From Atrina japonica (taxonomy: Eukaryota > Mollusca > Bivalvia > Pterioida > Pinnidae): a DNA stretch of 64,000 bases. The notes under the pieces are model-generated. The model had not been told where the DNA came from. It saw nothing but the letters and a program-made list of their open reading frames with translations, and made no database searches. Where the stretch lies: assembly GCA_030159075.1 (NCBI GenBank), contig BROG01000257.1:397501-461500 (forward strand), given 5' to 3'. The translations under genes and the position numbers were made by a program. Below are positions 52,401 to 62,690 of this stretch, piece after piece. Numbering within the stretch: the first letter of the stretch is position 1; every line of letters begins with the position of its first letter.

Positions 52401-54635
52401 GGATATTTGTATCTCGTACATCCTGAAGATCTATACTTTGGTATCTGAAATTTTATATCCTGAAGATCTATACTTTGGTATCTGAAATTTTATATCCTGC
52501 AGATCTATACTTTGGTATCTAAAGTTTGATATCCTGAAGATCTATACTTTGGTATCTGAAATTTTATATCCTGAAGATCTATACTTTGGTATCTGAAATT
52601 TTATATCCTGAAGATCTATACTTTGGTATCTGAAATTTTATATCCTGCAGATCTATACTTTGGTATCTAAAGTTTGATATCCTGAAAATCTATACTTTGG
52701 TATCTAAAGTTTGATATCCTGAAGATCTATACTTTGGTATCTGAAATTTTATATCCTGAAGATCTATACTTTGGTATCTGAAATTTTATATCCTGAAGAT
52801 CTATACTTTGGTATCTAAAGTTTGATATCCTGAAAATCTATACTTTGGTATCTAAAGTTTGATATCCTGAAGATCTATACTTTGGTATCTGAAATTTTAT
52901 ATCCTGAAGATCTATACTTTGGTATCTAAAGTTTTATATCCTGAAGATATGGACTTTGGTATCTGAAATTTTATATCCTGTTGGATGCAATATATATCAA
53001 CTTCTCGTGCTCCGATAAAATGTCCGGTGTCATAAAATGATATTCTGTTGAATGGATTTTTCTGGTATTTATCCACAATGCCCTGCATATTAACAATTAT
53101 AACGCATAATCAGTCATTTAGTGCTGAGACCAATGAAAAATGTTTTCCAATCATACAGGTGTTTTAAGGTATGCTTATGCTCACGTGCGATAACTAGTAA
53201 ACAATCATATTGCACGAAATAAACACATCTTCTTATACAAAACACATACATAATACGATAAAATAGATATACATAACGAATATATATTGTCAATATGTTG
53301 TCAAAACATGCAGAGCATAAACAAACACACGTGTTCATATCTTGTATCACGCACTGCTAATTAATTATTCCCAAATATACGTAACATGAGAATCTATGCA
53401 AAGTACTTTATACAGTTAAAACTACAAATTGCTGTTTTTGTATCTAGGCCTAGTCATCAAGATTAGATTCTTCAAGTTTAACATTTACAATATATTTGTA
53501 ATGCTTAGAAACATATTTGTTGATGCTTCAACTCCAGTTTATTTACAATATAACCAATGTAAGATTATAGGACCTAAAGTGTAGAATATTACCTTTAATG
53601 ATGTATCTTTTATCTGTCCACCACACCTTTTGTAAAACTGTACTCCCATTTCTGGAAAGAACTCTGGCAATTTTAGATTTTTCATCCCCCAAGGATGTTG
53701 TTCTGTCGCTAAATATACGGATGTAGCTGATGGATACGATATTGTTACTTTGAGCTGGTTTGCACGTGATCTCCAAGTCATCTTGTCCTAATCTCACAAG
53801 ATGGGGTACATCAATAAGTATTGAACACTGAACTAGAAAGACAAGATATCCATATACAAATTATACTCAACGTTAACAAAATACACAAATTATTGCTTCT
53901 TGAGTTTTATCAATATAATAAGAATCATTTAATAGAACTTTACCATAACCTCTATCAAATATAACATTGCTTCAATGTCATAGAATAATAAAAGATAAGG
54001 TAAAGTCACCGACAATCTAGAGAATAGAGAAACTGTATTCTGTTATATTGTTTTTTATGAAAGTATAAATGGGCTAAACGTACCAAAGCAACAAAAAGGT
54101 CACTATACAAATATGATATACGTATATTGGACAAACGTGGATCCCTTAAATCTGATGTCAAGGGAATATAAGCAACCCCTGGTGAGGGGTCACAGGTCCC
54201 GTGGATCCCATTCAGATCAAAACAACCAAGGAATAATACCTGAACACAATCGGTGTGGACGCTTCAACAAATACTATCGAACAAATAACACAAAAGTAAA
54301 TGAATTATTTTGATATCAAACATGTTGTTATATCGACCATAATTTGGGTACATGTTGACTTAATAGGTTATTTATCAAGTTATTTATCAAGTTCTTGAGA
54401 ATGTATTATGATATTGTCATGTCGTTGGTGCAGCTTCATTTTTAGATCCATACTGACGTGAAAACAATAAAAAATGTATTTACTTTTATGCAAATAATGG
54501 AGAGAGAGAGAATATAAGTGAATATTCTTTATACAAATCTACTAAAATGTTAATTTACACAGATAGTTTATCTTAATAGTTACACTTACCAGTGGTAAAG
54601 AGAGCTGCTACAATTACATGTGTTACTGAGGCCAT
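42474..54635 (-). CDS. Type I Ig-superfamily receptor with ITIM/ITSM-like tail, 11 exons, 382 aa
   Basis: Exons run 54635-54590 (signal peptide), 53832-53593 and 48832-48674 (Ig domain 1), 47549-47199 (Ig domain 2), 45756-45715 (stalk), 45179-45078 (transmembrane), 44426-44414 (13 nt), 43990-43929, 43753-43741 (13 nt), 42982-42903 and 42514-42474. All joins keep the frame with gt donors and ag acceptors. Residues 1-18 form a signal peptide. Ig1 has C39 and the D-M-A-Q-Y-R-C125 signature, with an intron inside the domain. Ig2 has C183, W196 and C246. Several N-x-S/T sequons are present. Residues 284-308 form one hydrophobic helix followed by S-K-H-M-K. The tail has S-S-Y337-A-D-I and S-P-Y361-T-A-L (ITIM-like), T-Q-Y346-D-T-V (ITSM-like) and Y372. 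Inference: a cell-surface recognition receptor signalling through SH2 phosphatases or adaptors. Ligand and family name are unknown. The third intron-sized gap (53592-48833) is packed with repeats. Confidence 0.88.
43464..43545. repeat. (GA)n microsatellite
   Basis: About 82 bases of GA in an intron of the Ig receptor, followed at 43673-43720 by 'gagagatacaga' repeats. Confidence 0.95.
43741..43753 (-). other. 13-nt microexon in the Ig receptor tail
   Basis: Acceptor ttacag precedes, and donor gtcagt follows, a 13-base exon. Without it the preceding exon (phase 1) cannot join the tyrosine-motif exon (which needs phase 2) without a stop. With it the reading is Y-A-D-I-D-I-R-T-Q-Y, completing the S-S-Y-A-D-I motif. 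Confidence 0.75.
44066..44250. repeat. About 58-61 bp tandem repeat, 3 copies
   Basis: Units share 'gaacaaaagtgaaacgaaca' and 'taacccttttct'. Intronic. Confidence 0.85.
44414..44426 (-). other. 13-nt microexon just after the membrane segment of the Ig receptor
   Basis: It is bounded by tttcag and gtaaga, and encodes the end of G-T-N-H-T. It converts phase 1 of the transmembrane exon into the phase 2 needed by the next exon. Confidence 0.75.
44822..45020 (+). mobile_element. tRNA-derived SINE with recognisable A and B boxes
   Basis: The head reads 'tgtggccgcatggttagacc' (A-box-like) and 'cgggttcaagtctcagtgg' (B-box-like), followed by the common body and 'actggcgtaaaacaac'. Best-preserved head in the window. 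Confidence 0.8.
46357..46436. repeat. (CT)n microsatellite
   Basis: CT repeat with two short interruptions. Confidence 0.95.
46862..47116. mobile_element. MITE-like element, family 1, copy 2
   Basis: Same terminal repeats as the 9828 copy (gaccctttcacgat and atcgtgaaagggcc), with shared internal words such as 'gtgttcctactaat'. Lies in an intron of the Ig receptor. Confidence 0.85.
48971..49268. repeat. 40-bp minisatellite, left block, 7 copies
   Basis: The unit is 'aggtgatactaactgttcca'+'cgttataacgaccggtcgac'. The period is exactly 40 bases. It stops where the retroelement tail begins and resumes at 51190. Confidence 0.95.
49269..51185 (-). pseudogene. Reverse-transcriptase retroelement, large decayed copy
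   Basis: On the minus strand, successive frame segments (51136-50861, 50882-50676, 50484-50188, 50062-49283) cover most of one RT polyprotein. The first has S-F-N-W; the third has P-H-L-Y-W-I-P-K-L-H-K; the last has G-I-P-M-G-T-N-C-A-P-L-L-A-D and the catalytic F-R-Y-I-D-D. Reading shifts frame at least three times and lacks part of the region before the catalytic core, so the copy is dead. A 3' UTR block present in the 1-640 copy is deleted here. This family is common in aquatic invertebrates. I lean to a Penelope-like or non-LTR type but cannot fix the clade, and I see no GIY-YIG endonuclease. Confidence 0.85.
51190..51715. repeat. 40-bp minisatellite, right block, about 13 copies
   Basis: Same unit as 48971-49268, with subtype features 'cgaccgttcgacagatgata' and some 39-base units. 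Confidence 0.95.
52060..52245 (-). mobile_element. tRNA-derived SINE, reversed copy
   Basis: 'ttttgctccacactcaataa', 'gatggcggccagtttttaaa', 'cccgggaagagaccaccgac' and 'cagcttaggttcaagtgggt' give the reverse of the body and head. Confidence 0.75.
52405..52980 (+). repeat. 37-bp tandem array (15 copies) derived from the retroelement 3' tail
   Basis: The unit is 'tcctgaagatctatactttg'+'gtatctgaaattttata', at exact 37-base spacing. It matches the retroelement end (...catcctaaagattt.../...atactttggtatctgaaatt). Unit subtypes alternate: gaagat, gcagat or gaaaat starts, with aatttta or aagtttga ends. Confidence 0.9.
54116..54365 (-). pseudogene. Highly decayed retroelement 3' region
   Basis: 'ggacaaacgtgga', 'cacaatcggtgtggacgctt' and 'ttatatcgaccataatttg' correspond in order to the reversed 3' UTR of the copy at 57384. 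Confidence 0.6.
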
Positions 54636-55803
54636 TACGTATTGCAGACAGCGAGAAGTCGCGTAGTTCATCATAAATATGTCATATATATTGAGTAGAT
54701 CTCTTGTATTAATGATTTCCCTGTAAAAACCATGTAGATGTGGGATTTCCGATTATGACAAATAAGTCGTGACTTTTCAAGTTTGACTGAAAACTTTGTA
54801 CTTCAAAATCATGTCTCCATTGCAACACATTTTGAGTCCCAACAATAATCAATGAGTTAAGAAAGACTACTTGAGTATTTATAGCAAAACATGTAAAATT
54901 GCAAAAATCTAGTATTTTTACAGTACTAAGAACAATTCAAAATAAATTCAGGAGTGATTAGCAATTATGTAATAGGTATATTATACAATTATGTATGTAT
55001 ATGATGTATCCCGACACAGAGGGCCATAAAATAAACAATACAAAAACAAAATTGAACGAGATTATTATTCAATAGAGTACAACATTTATCATCTTAATAA
55101 GGCAAAGGTAAAACCTATGGAGAGAGCAAAAGCATTCAGCAGTTTTATATGTTCAATGTTTTATTACGTAAACGGCCCGATCATTCACTCATTATTTTAA
55201 ATAAATTATTAAGTGGCCTGTTTCCCTTGGTGTTAAAACTAAATAGAATTCATGTGTTATTTATTAGTTAAGAATTAAATGCAACATAATACTTTTATGC
55301 TATATATCTCAGCATTTCTCAAAAAAAGTATGCGATCGGGTTCAGTGTAAAGTGCATTCGATTTACATGTACGTGAAATTTGCCGGCAAGGGGTTATTTC
55401 CATGGTATTATCCCCCGTTGCCAATGAAAGCGCAGGTATTTTACCACGGTGACGTGATTACCTTGAGGTTATGGTTATTTCCCTCGCAGGCGAATTTTTG
55501 GTGATATATCCTTATCTTTTGTCATGTGACTACTTTTAATCCAGCCGTTAATAATTTAACAAACATCAGGTATAATAATGTCATATCAGGGATGATAAGC
55601 GATTATGTAATAGGTATATCATATCATATCAGGGGTGATTAGCGATTATGTGATGGATTTATGGTTGAACTAAGAAGTAAAAACATTTAAAAAGATTCTC
55701 GAAAGATGACATCAACATCATAAACATCGTCTAAATGTATTCAGGGACGGGAGAAAGCTTCACATAAAATAATAATGATAAAAATTATTATCATGAGTAT
55801 TGG

Positions 55804-55860
55804 TATACTACTACTACTACTACTACTACTAGTACTACTACTACTACTACTACTACTAAT
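55804..55860. repeat. (CTA)n microsatellite
   Basis: CTACTA tract with one AGT interruption. Confidence 0.95.
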
Positions 55861-56004
55861 GATAATGATGATAATAATAAAATGAATCATTATTAATGAA
55901 AATGATTTAAAATCATCATTCCATACCTTGCAAGTCTATTAATATCTTGTTCTTTGAAGAACCATTTACTGTTATAGTACTAATTTTGTAATGTTAAAAG
56001 ATTA

Positions 56005-56038
<34 letters not shown>

Positions 56039-56294
56039 TAATATGGATACTAATCGGCATTTGTGATTAGGATTATTTGATATTGATCACCGAAACATGA
56101 CAATGTGTCAGTTATAAAGAGTTACACAGGCAATAATTATTCTCTTTCTAGTGTTTATACCTGTATGACTTCCGTGTTACGGTCACGTAAAACTGACCTA
56201 TTGTATCTCTTAGCACTAATTTATTGTCTTTGAAGAACTAAGTAGAACGTAAACTTTTGTTTATATGTTATATTTTGCTTGTTTCCTGAAACTC

Positions 56295-56296
<2 letters not shown>

Positions 56297-56383
<87 letters not shown>

Positions 56384-56505
56384 TAATGATAATAATAATA
56401 ATAATAATAATAATAATATAAAAAAAAAAATAATAATAATAATAAAAATAATGATAATAATAATAATAATAATAATAATATAATATGATATTAATAATAA
56501 TAAAT

Positions 56506-56576
<71 letters not shown>

Positions 56577-56682
56577 ATAATAATAATAATATAATAATAA
56601 TGATATTGATAATAAAATTAATGATAATAATAATTATAATAATAATAATAATAATATAATATGATATTAATAATAATAAATC

Positions 56683-56740
<58 letters not shown>

Positions 56741-56760
56741 TAATAATGATAATGATATTA
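56297..56760. repeat. Compound (AAT)n-(CTA)n-(AAT)n microsatellite
   Basis: Over 450 bases of trinucleotide repeat with a CTA block at 56506-56575. The predicted poly-Asn and poly-Ile frames are artefacts. Confidence 0.95.
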
Positions 56761-57383
56761 CCACTTCAATCATTCATATTTACCAACTACCAATGTAAAT
56801 TTCTATGATGCTTTTATGATGATATATATTTCTGAACCTTTAATAAAATGTTTTTTTGTTAAAATGAAATAACATTCAACATAAATTGTAAATACAAATA
56901 AAAATAAGTTTTGTTTTGAAAACTGCCATTTATTTTATTGTTTGCTTTACATCCAATATCTTGCTAATTATTGCTAAATCGTTAGTATATTGTCAGTGAT
57001 AAATCAAACACAAGTAACTCAAAATAGGAGTAGCAATAAAAGTGTTTTATTTCTTTATTAATAACTCAAAGATCTTTTTGATAAAAACCAAGAAAAAAAA
57101 ACATGATAAGTTACATAATTTTCGTTTGCATTTATAAACGGCACATTAAATACTGTATATCATTATGCTAAAGTGCTCCATATAACAAAGAAAAGAAATC
57201 ATAAAAAGAGATAGAAAAGCATAGATATCTTACAGATATGTGTAATTTGATGTTATTCAAAACATTTTATTTTGGTATTTTCGTGAGTTAACTTTTTTCT
57301 GCATTGAATTTACATTAGTTTAAATAAATATTCCAGCATTATAATACAATCTTTAAAAATTACAGATGCCAAAATAAAAAAAA

Positions 57384-58145
57384 AATCCCAGATACCAAAG
57401 TATAAATCTAGGATTCTAGGGTACTGATATTGTATAAAATGGACAAACACAGACCTCTGGAAATCAAGAGGTGGGATCTGGTGCCATGAAGGAGTAAGCA
57501 TTTCCTGTCGATCGGACACACCCGCCGTTAGTTCACAGTCAAATCAAAATGAAATACATATGGAACGTATCCTCGTCACAATTGGTACAGACGTCTCAAC
57601 AACCACCATCGAACAGGCAATAAACTTTTACCTAGTGAAACAGAGTAATAGCAAACTAGATTATTATACCAACCATAAAATTTGCGGAACGTTGGCATCA
57701 AACGCGGTTTTCTATATCCCTGTGTCAAAAATTTGTCATTGAGTAAATTACCTCTATATATAAAATGTTCGTATGTTGAACATGCTCTGGGATATTGGTT
57801 CATTTGTGAAATATAAGCTCCATATGCGGGTGATTATTAGTACTTTAAAATTGAAATTGGAAAGCCAAAACCATCGCGTTTGTAGCTTAGTTATTAATTT
57901 CCCGTGTGTGTCTCTAAGTATTTTAAAATTATTGATCTTCGGGATACCCAGGAAACAATATACATATCTGGTGAACATTGGGCAAACACGGATATCTGGA
58001 ATATCAGAGGTGGGATCAGGTGTCATGGAGGAGTAAGCATCCCCTGTTGACTGGTTACACCTACACTCAGTCTACAGTCAAATTCAAATGGAATAAGTGA
58101 AGAATATATCCTCGTCATATTTTGTACAATAAAATATTTCTGAAC
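57384..58145 (-). pseudogene. Two adjacent decayed retroelement 3' copies
   Basis: From 57384 the sequence reads as reverse 3' tail, 3' UTR, then RT C-terminal coding remnants (equivalents of Y-A-R-A-C-S-T-Y and G-K-L-L-N-D-K) to about 57915. A second 3' UTR-like copy (caaacacggatatctggaat, ggtgggatcaggtgtcatgg) follows at about 57946-58145. Confidence 0.75.
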
Positions 58146-59838
58146 TTATCATTCATATTTTATCAAAACATATTTAGGTGACGATTTATTTTACTCTACA
58201 GTATCAGCTAGTAGTTGTCATGTATTTAAGTTGCAGTGAGTCATGATACAAGCAAATTACTGAAGAGCAATTATAATGATGTGTAATATCCCCATATATC
58301 ACCTTATATTCTATTACAGTTTCCTCTCTACTTTATGCTAAAGTCCTGAAATATTTAACTTATAAACGAAATCTACATCGCCATAAGCATATATAACACA
58401 CTTTGACTGTGTATTACACTGTTTACATATGAATCAGCACAACGAAAATTAAATAGGCCTATGGTCGGTTTGCTGTCAGTTCAAACACAATTGGGTTTAC
58501 GTATATTTCTAGACATCTACTCATTATTCAGTGTCAAGACCTCCTGCATTTTGTTTTTAATTTAACATATATTAATCGCTGATGAATATTACATAACGTT
58601 ATGGTGAATATAAAGAGTGGAAAATTTTTTTAAGATCAAGATGGAACTACAAGTTCTATATATATCGACCGTGCAAAATAATGTCTTTAAAAGCGATATA
58701 TTTCATATTCCTGTGACAAATTATCACCTAGAAGGTACCCTCAGAAGAATCCTAATATATATATGTGATGTTCGTATACTGGCTTTTGCATATCGGACTA
58801 TCTGGGAGAATTTAACACCTTTTACAGCTGAGGAAGATCTTTACAGCGTATGTAGATGACTAGGGATTCCAAAAGCCGGACCACTAGTTTGGTATAATAT
58901 TTACCAGTTATAATTTGACCACGGGTAAAATATCTATTGATGGCTATTCCAAAACAATTTCTGGTGGATGATCCCCCGTTCAATTTTTTACTTTATTCTT
59001 CTGTCCCGGGATCACAAAATTTAATGCATGTCTTATTCTTGATTACAATACGCTCTGTCAATTCTCATTTTTGTTATCAGACCGTGTTAAACCCTACAGT
59101 GCCCATATTTTCTATGATTGCTACAGTCTCATCTTAATATTAACATTTTCATACGTAAATATTCGGATATGTTGTTTTTTCTCGCAAGGCAACAGTACAG
59201 TAGTGAGAACATGAACATATCAAATGAAAATCTGGATAATAAGAATGAAAATCTGGATAATGAATATACCCTTAACTTATATTTTCCTGATATGAATTAT
59301 TCGTCATTGCAAAATCTTTATCCAGCCGAATTATTGCAAATATGTATATGTTTTTTTCTCTGTAAGTTATTTCATCAACTGAGATAATAGCCCATTATGA
59401 TACCGTTCATATGTCCCTGTGAACATACTTTCTTGGTATCTACCTATAGATAAATTTCTATATCTTGACCTTAAAACTGCAACGATCAAAACTAGCAGGT
59501 TTGTTGTGATTGGGAGATGAAGAATTTACGTCAAAAGAAATAAAAAGAAAAGCTTACTATCATGATTCACATCTGTGTAGTTTTTTGCATTGTTTAGTAT
59601 TTATATAGTTAAGTCGCATCGATTTCGGATTAAGACATATAGTATAATGCCGCATTCGTCCATTTCGATCACATGTTGATTGTTTATTTCTTGATTTATT
59701 ATGCTTTTACCTCTGTTTGGATTTCAGTTATTATAGAGAGCATACTGTCAAGACCACAAAATTATTAAATCAAATTAACTGTATTCTTCATATACAAAAC
59801 TACCAGAACCACTAATACTGTGGTATCTTTTTCATGCT

Positions 59839-59915
59839 GTAACTTTTGGATTTACTGGGTGGGTGTATTTTCATGGTTTAAATTTTCTATTTACACACAT
59901 CCAGTAAATTATACA
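59839..59915. repeat. Short inverted-repeat element related to the 62081 MITE
   Basis: 'ggatttactgggtgggtgta' and 'tacacacatccagtaaatt' form an imperfect hairpin sharing the tttactggNtgggtgta word with 62081-62474. Confidence 0.65.
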
Positions 59916-60063
59916 TCAACATAATACCTATATACGTAATATAAGTACTATTAATTGTTTCTAGATTTTGAAAATGATATAATTACTGAACTAGTGTTAT
60001 GCTCAAAGTAAATCCAAGAGAAACCCTTATCAACAAGACAAATCATCATTTTTATCATTAGTA

Positions 60064-60265
60064 ACGGGGTATTAGCTGTGTTTACCAAATCAATTATTTC
60101 GTTTCTTTTACTTTTACTACCTGTACCCGATGTACAATTACAAATATACAGTCATGAAATCTTATATTCCTATATATTTTGTGAAAATAAAGTCAGGTTC
60201 AATGTGGCACATACAGGTAGTAAGGTTGCATGAATTATCTATTGCAAGTGAAAAAATGGCCAATT
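60064..60265 (-). mobile_element. MITE-like element, family 2, reversed partial copy
   Basis: 'ggggtattagctgtgtttac' and 'actacctgtacccgatgtac' are the reverse of the right part of the 19181 element. Confidence 0.65.
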
Positions 60266-61084
60266 AGGCTTCTGAAACAATTTGCACAAAATATATTGGA
60301 ATTAAAGAATAATTATTCCTGATTTCTCTTTTTGTTATAGAAGATCAAAGATGTAAAAAAGGAAACAAATATTTAACAAAATCCCACAGACAATACCACT
60401 TTAAGCAAAACCATCACTAACATTTGTATTACAATTAAATGACACACTTACAAATACAATATGACAACACACTAGGCTCTTTACATATTTATTAGATTAT
60501 GTCAATTTCCCAGATTACAAATACTTTCATTTACCTATCCATATGGTTTTGTTTTGATGCAAATTATCTTCACGTAAATTACAAATAATAAAAATATTAG
60601 AGATAATAGCAAAGTTATAAAGTTATAGTTTTGCCACATCGAATGCTCAAGACGATCGTCCTGCCAATCGACGACTGAGCTTGAATTAAAAACAGATGAG
60701 TGTTTTCGAAAGAGAAAGTGGTGCCATGCATGACCAAATGATAACCCTCAGTGCATCGCCAAGTCTGTTGAAGAGTAACTAGTGAAAAAGGTCACTTTTG
60801 ACTTGATGCGTTTGGAATTTAAAAAGTCGATCTATACAGAATATTAGTTTAGTATAAAATAAGAAGATGATAAAAAAAATACCAGGAACTGGGTTTTGTG
60901 TATACCCTCGATCGACCATATGTGATATAGAGGCAAATTGTGGGTAGATATTCGTAACTTACGTTTAAAATATTTAAACATTTTCTTTTCTTTAATATTA
61001 GACACAATTAGAAGTAAATTTGTAAGGTAGGGATAAAGGGGCTTGTACTACAAATGAATGCTTAAAACAATCGATCATCAAAAT

Positions 61085-61245
61085 TGTATGGGGATGACAA
61101 GTCCATAGGGGATGCTTCCTCCTCCATGGCACCTGATTCCACCTCTGGATTTCCAGAGGTCTGTGTTTTCACCATATTTGTATATTGTACCCTAGACATC
61201 CTAAAGATTTAAACTTTCTCATCTCTGATATTTATATCCAAGTAA
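61085..61245 (+). mobile_element. Retroelement 3' UTR and tail fragment
   Basis: 'ggggatgcttcctcctccat', 'ccacctctggatttccagag', 'ctagacatcctaaagattta' and a degraded tail. Confidence 0.75.
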
Positions 61246-61678
61246 ATAAGTAGATGCTGATACATTTGAATTACGAATATGTAAACTAAGTCATTATGTA
61301 TATGAAGTAAACCTCAAACATTTATAAAACTGCAACAATATTTGCCCATTTGGTATGCGTAATAACTTACAGTCAACATGCAGATGTTGCTAATCAGATC
61401 AAATGTAAGTCAAGGAAAATAGGGGATAATACATTAACTCTATATACAATATATACTGGCAGGAAAATAATTCTCACAAGTGCTAAATATAGCTGATGTA
61501 TTATATAACATACATTCGTTGTATAATGATTTGCATATTGACCATATAAAGATGGCTTTAAACAAACAGATGTTATTTGTTATTATACATTTGGCAATGC
61601 TGGATAGTTGATATGCATATTGACTTCGCTGTCCTTCCTTATACGACGATTGAAGTGTTGGGAGATAGTGATACACGT

Positions 61679-61754
61679 CATGTCTACAAGATCAGACGTG
61701 ACAGGCTGTCTGCGAGTTCAGGTTTTGTCCGGAGTATCATGTGTCATGAACGCA
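61679..61754 (+). CDS. Possible first coding exon, weak
   Basis: An ATG at 61679 opens a 25-codon frame starting M-S-T-R-S-D-V-T-G-C-L that stops being exon-like at GCAG|gtaagc, a good donor. Local composition is less AT-rich than its surroundings. I find no matching downstream exon, so this may be chance. Confidence 0.2.
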
Positions 61755-62030
61755 GGTAAGCCAGCAACTTGTAGAGTTTTCATGCTGATTTGATTGATCG
61801 TATTTTCCTGGTTATTTTTGGTTTATAACCTCTGTGTCTACCTGCTGTTATTATGTCTGAAATTATATCGTGATCCTTTTCGTATAATCAACAAGATTAG
61901 AAAAAATATAAACAGAACCTTCAAGTTTATAAAGAAGATTCTGGTTGAAAAGGGTCATTGTTTATGTTGTGAGTAGTTGTGAACTTGATGATATATCGGT
62001 CCTTACAAACGTCAAACGATTATCATTCTT

Positions 62031-62690
62031 GTGGGGCCTCCGTAGCCAGTGGTTAGAACATCGCACTTTGAACTGTCATATTGTAAATTTTGAGTTTACT
62101 GGATGGGTGTAAATACGATGTGGCATGCCAGCTGGGTCGCTGACTCCTTCCTGATACCTGGTGCTGTCCCGTTTGGGATTCGCAATGGTTGTTCATGTTG
62201 AGACCGTCGTATATCAGCAAGCTTGACCTTTTCAACAAACTTGAGCTTTTCACCGTACTTGACCTTTTCGTCAAATTTGACCTTTTTCATCGAATTAGAA
62301 AGGTTTCGACATGCCACTAGGGGACGGTGACTTCTTCCGGACACCTAGCCCTATCCCGTTTGGGATTCGCAATTGTTTTTCATGTTGATACTATTTTCTC
62401 ATCCAATTCTTATGGACTTGACTTTCGATTATCAATTTTTAATTACACCCAACCAGTAAAATAAAAATTTACAACATAGCAGAACCATGAAGCCTCTCAC
62501 TTCTGGTCAGCACAGTTTCGAGGCCCGGTGGAACTTAAGCTTATTTTTTGAGAGAATGTTTGCCAGTTTACATGCGAAAGGCCGATGGTTACTTCCCCGG
62601 AAAACTACAACCGGATTCTCACCTCCGTCATCATGAAACGGCTGCTATATAACTGAAAAATTGTTGATTGTGGCGTTTAAAAACTTTTCA
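62031..62690 (+). mobile_element. tRNA-derived SINE interrupted by a MITE
   Basis: Head 'gcctccgtagccagtggtta' and 'gaacatcgcacttt' at 62036-62070. The body resumes after the insertion with 'catgaagcctctcacttctg' at 62488 and ends 'ttgattgtggcgtttaaaa' near 62680. Confidence 0.75.
62081..62474. mobile_element. MITE-like element inserted in a SINE
   Basis: Terminal inverted repeats of about 31 bases: the left end starts ttgtaaatttt and ends tttactggatgggtgtaa; the right end is its near reverse complement. Inside are a duplicated 'cccgtttgggattcgcaat' block (62169 and 62357) and short 'cttgaccttttc' repeats. Confidence 0.8.
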
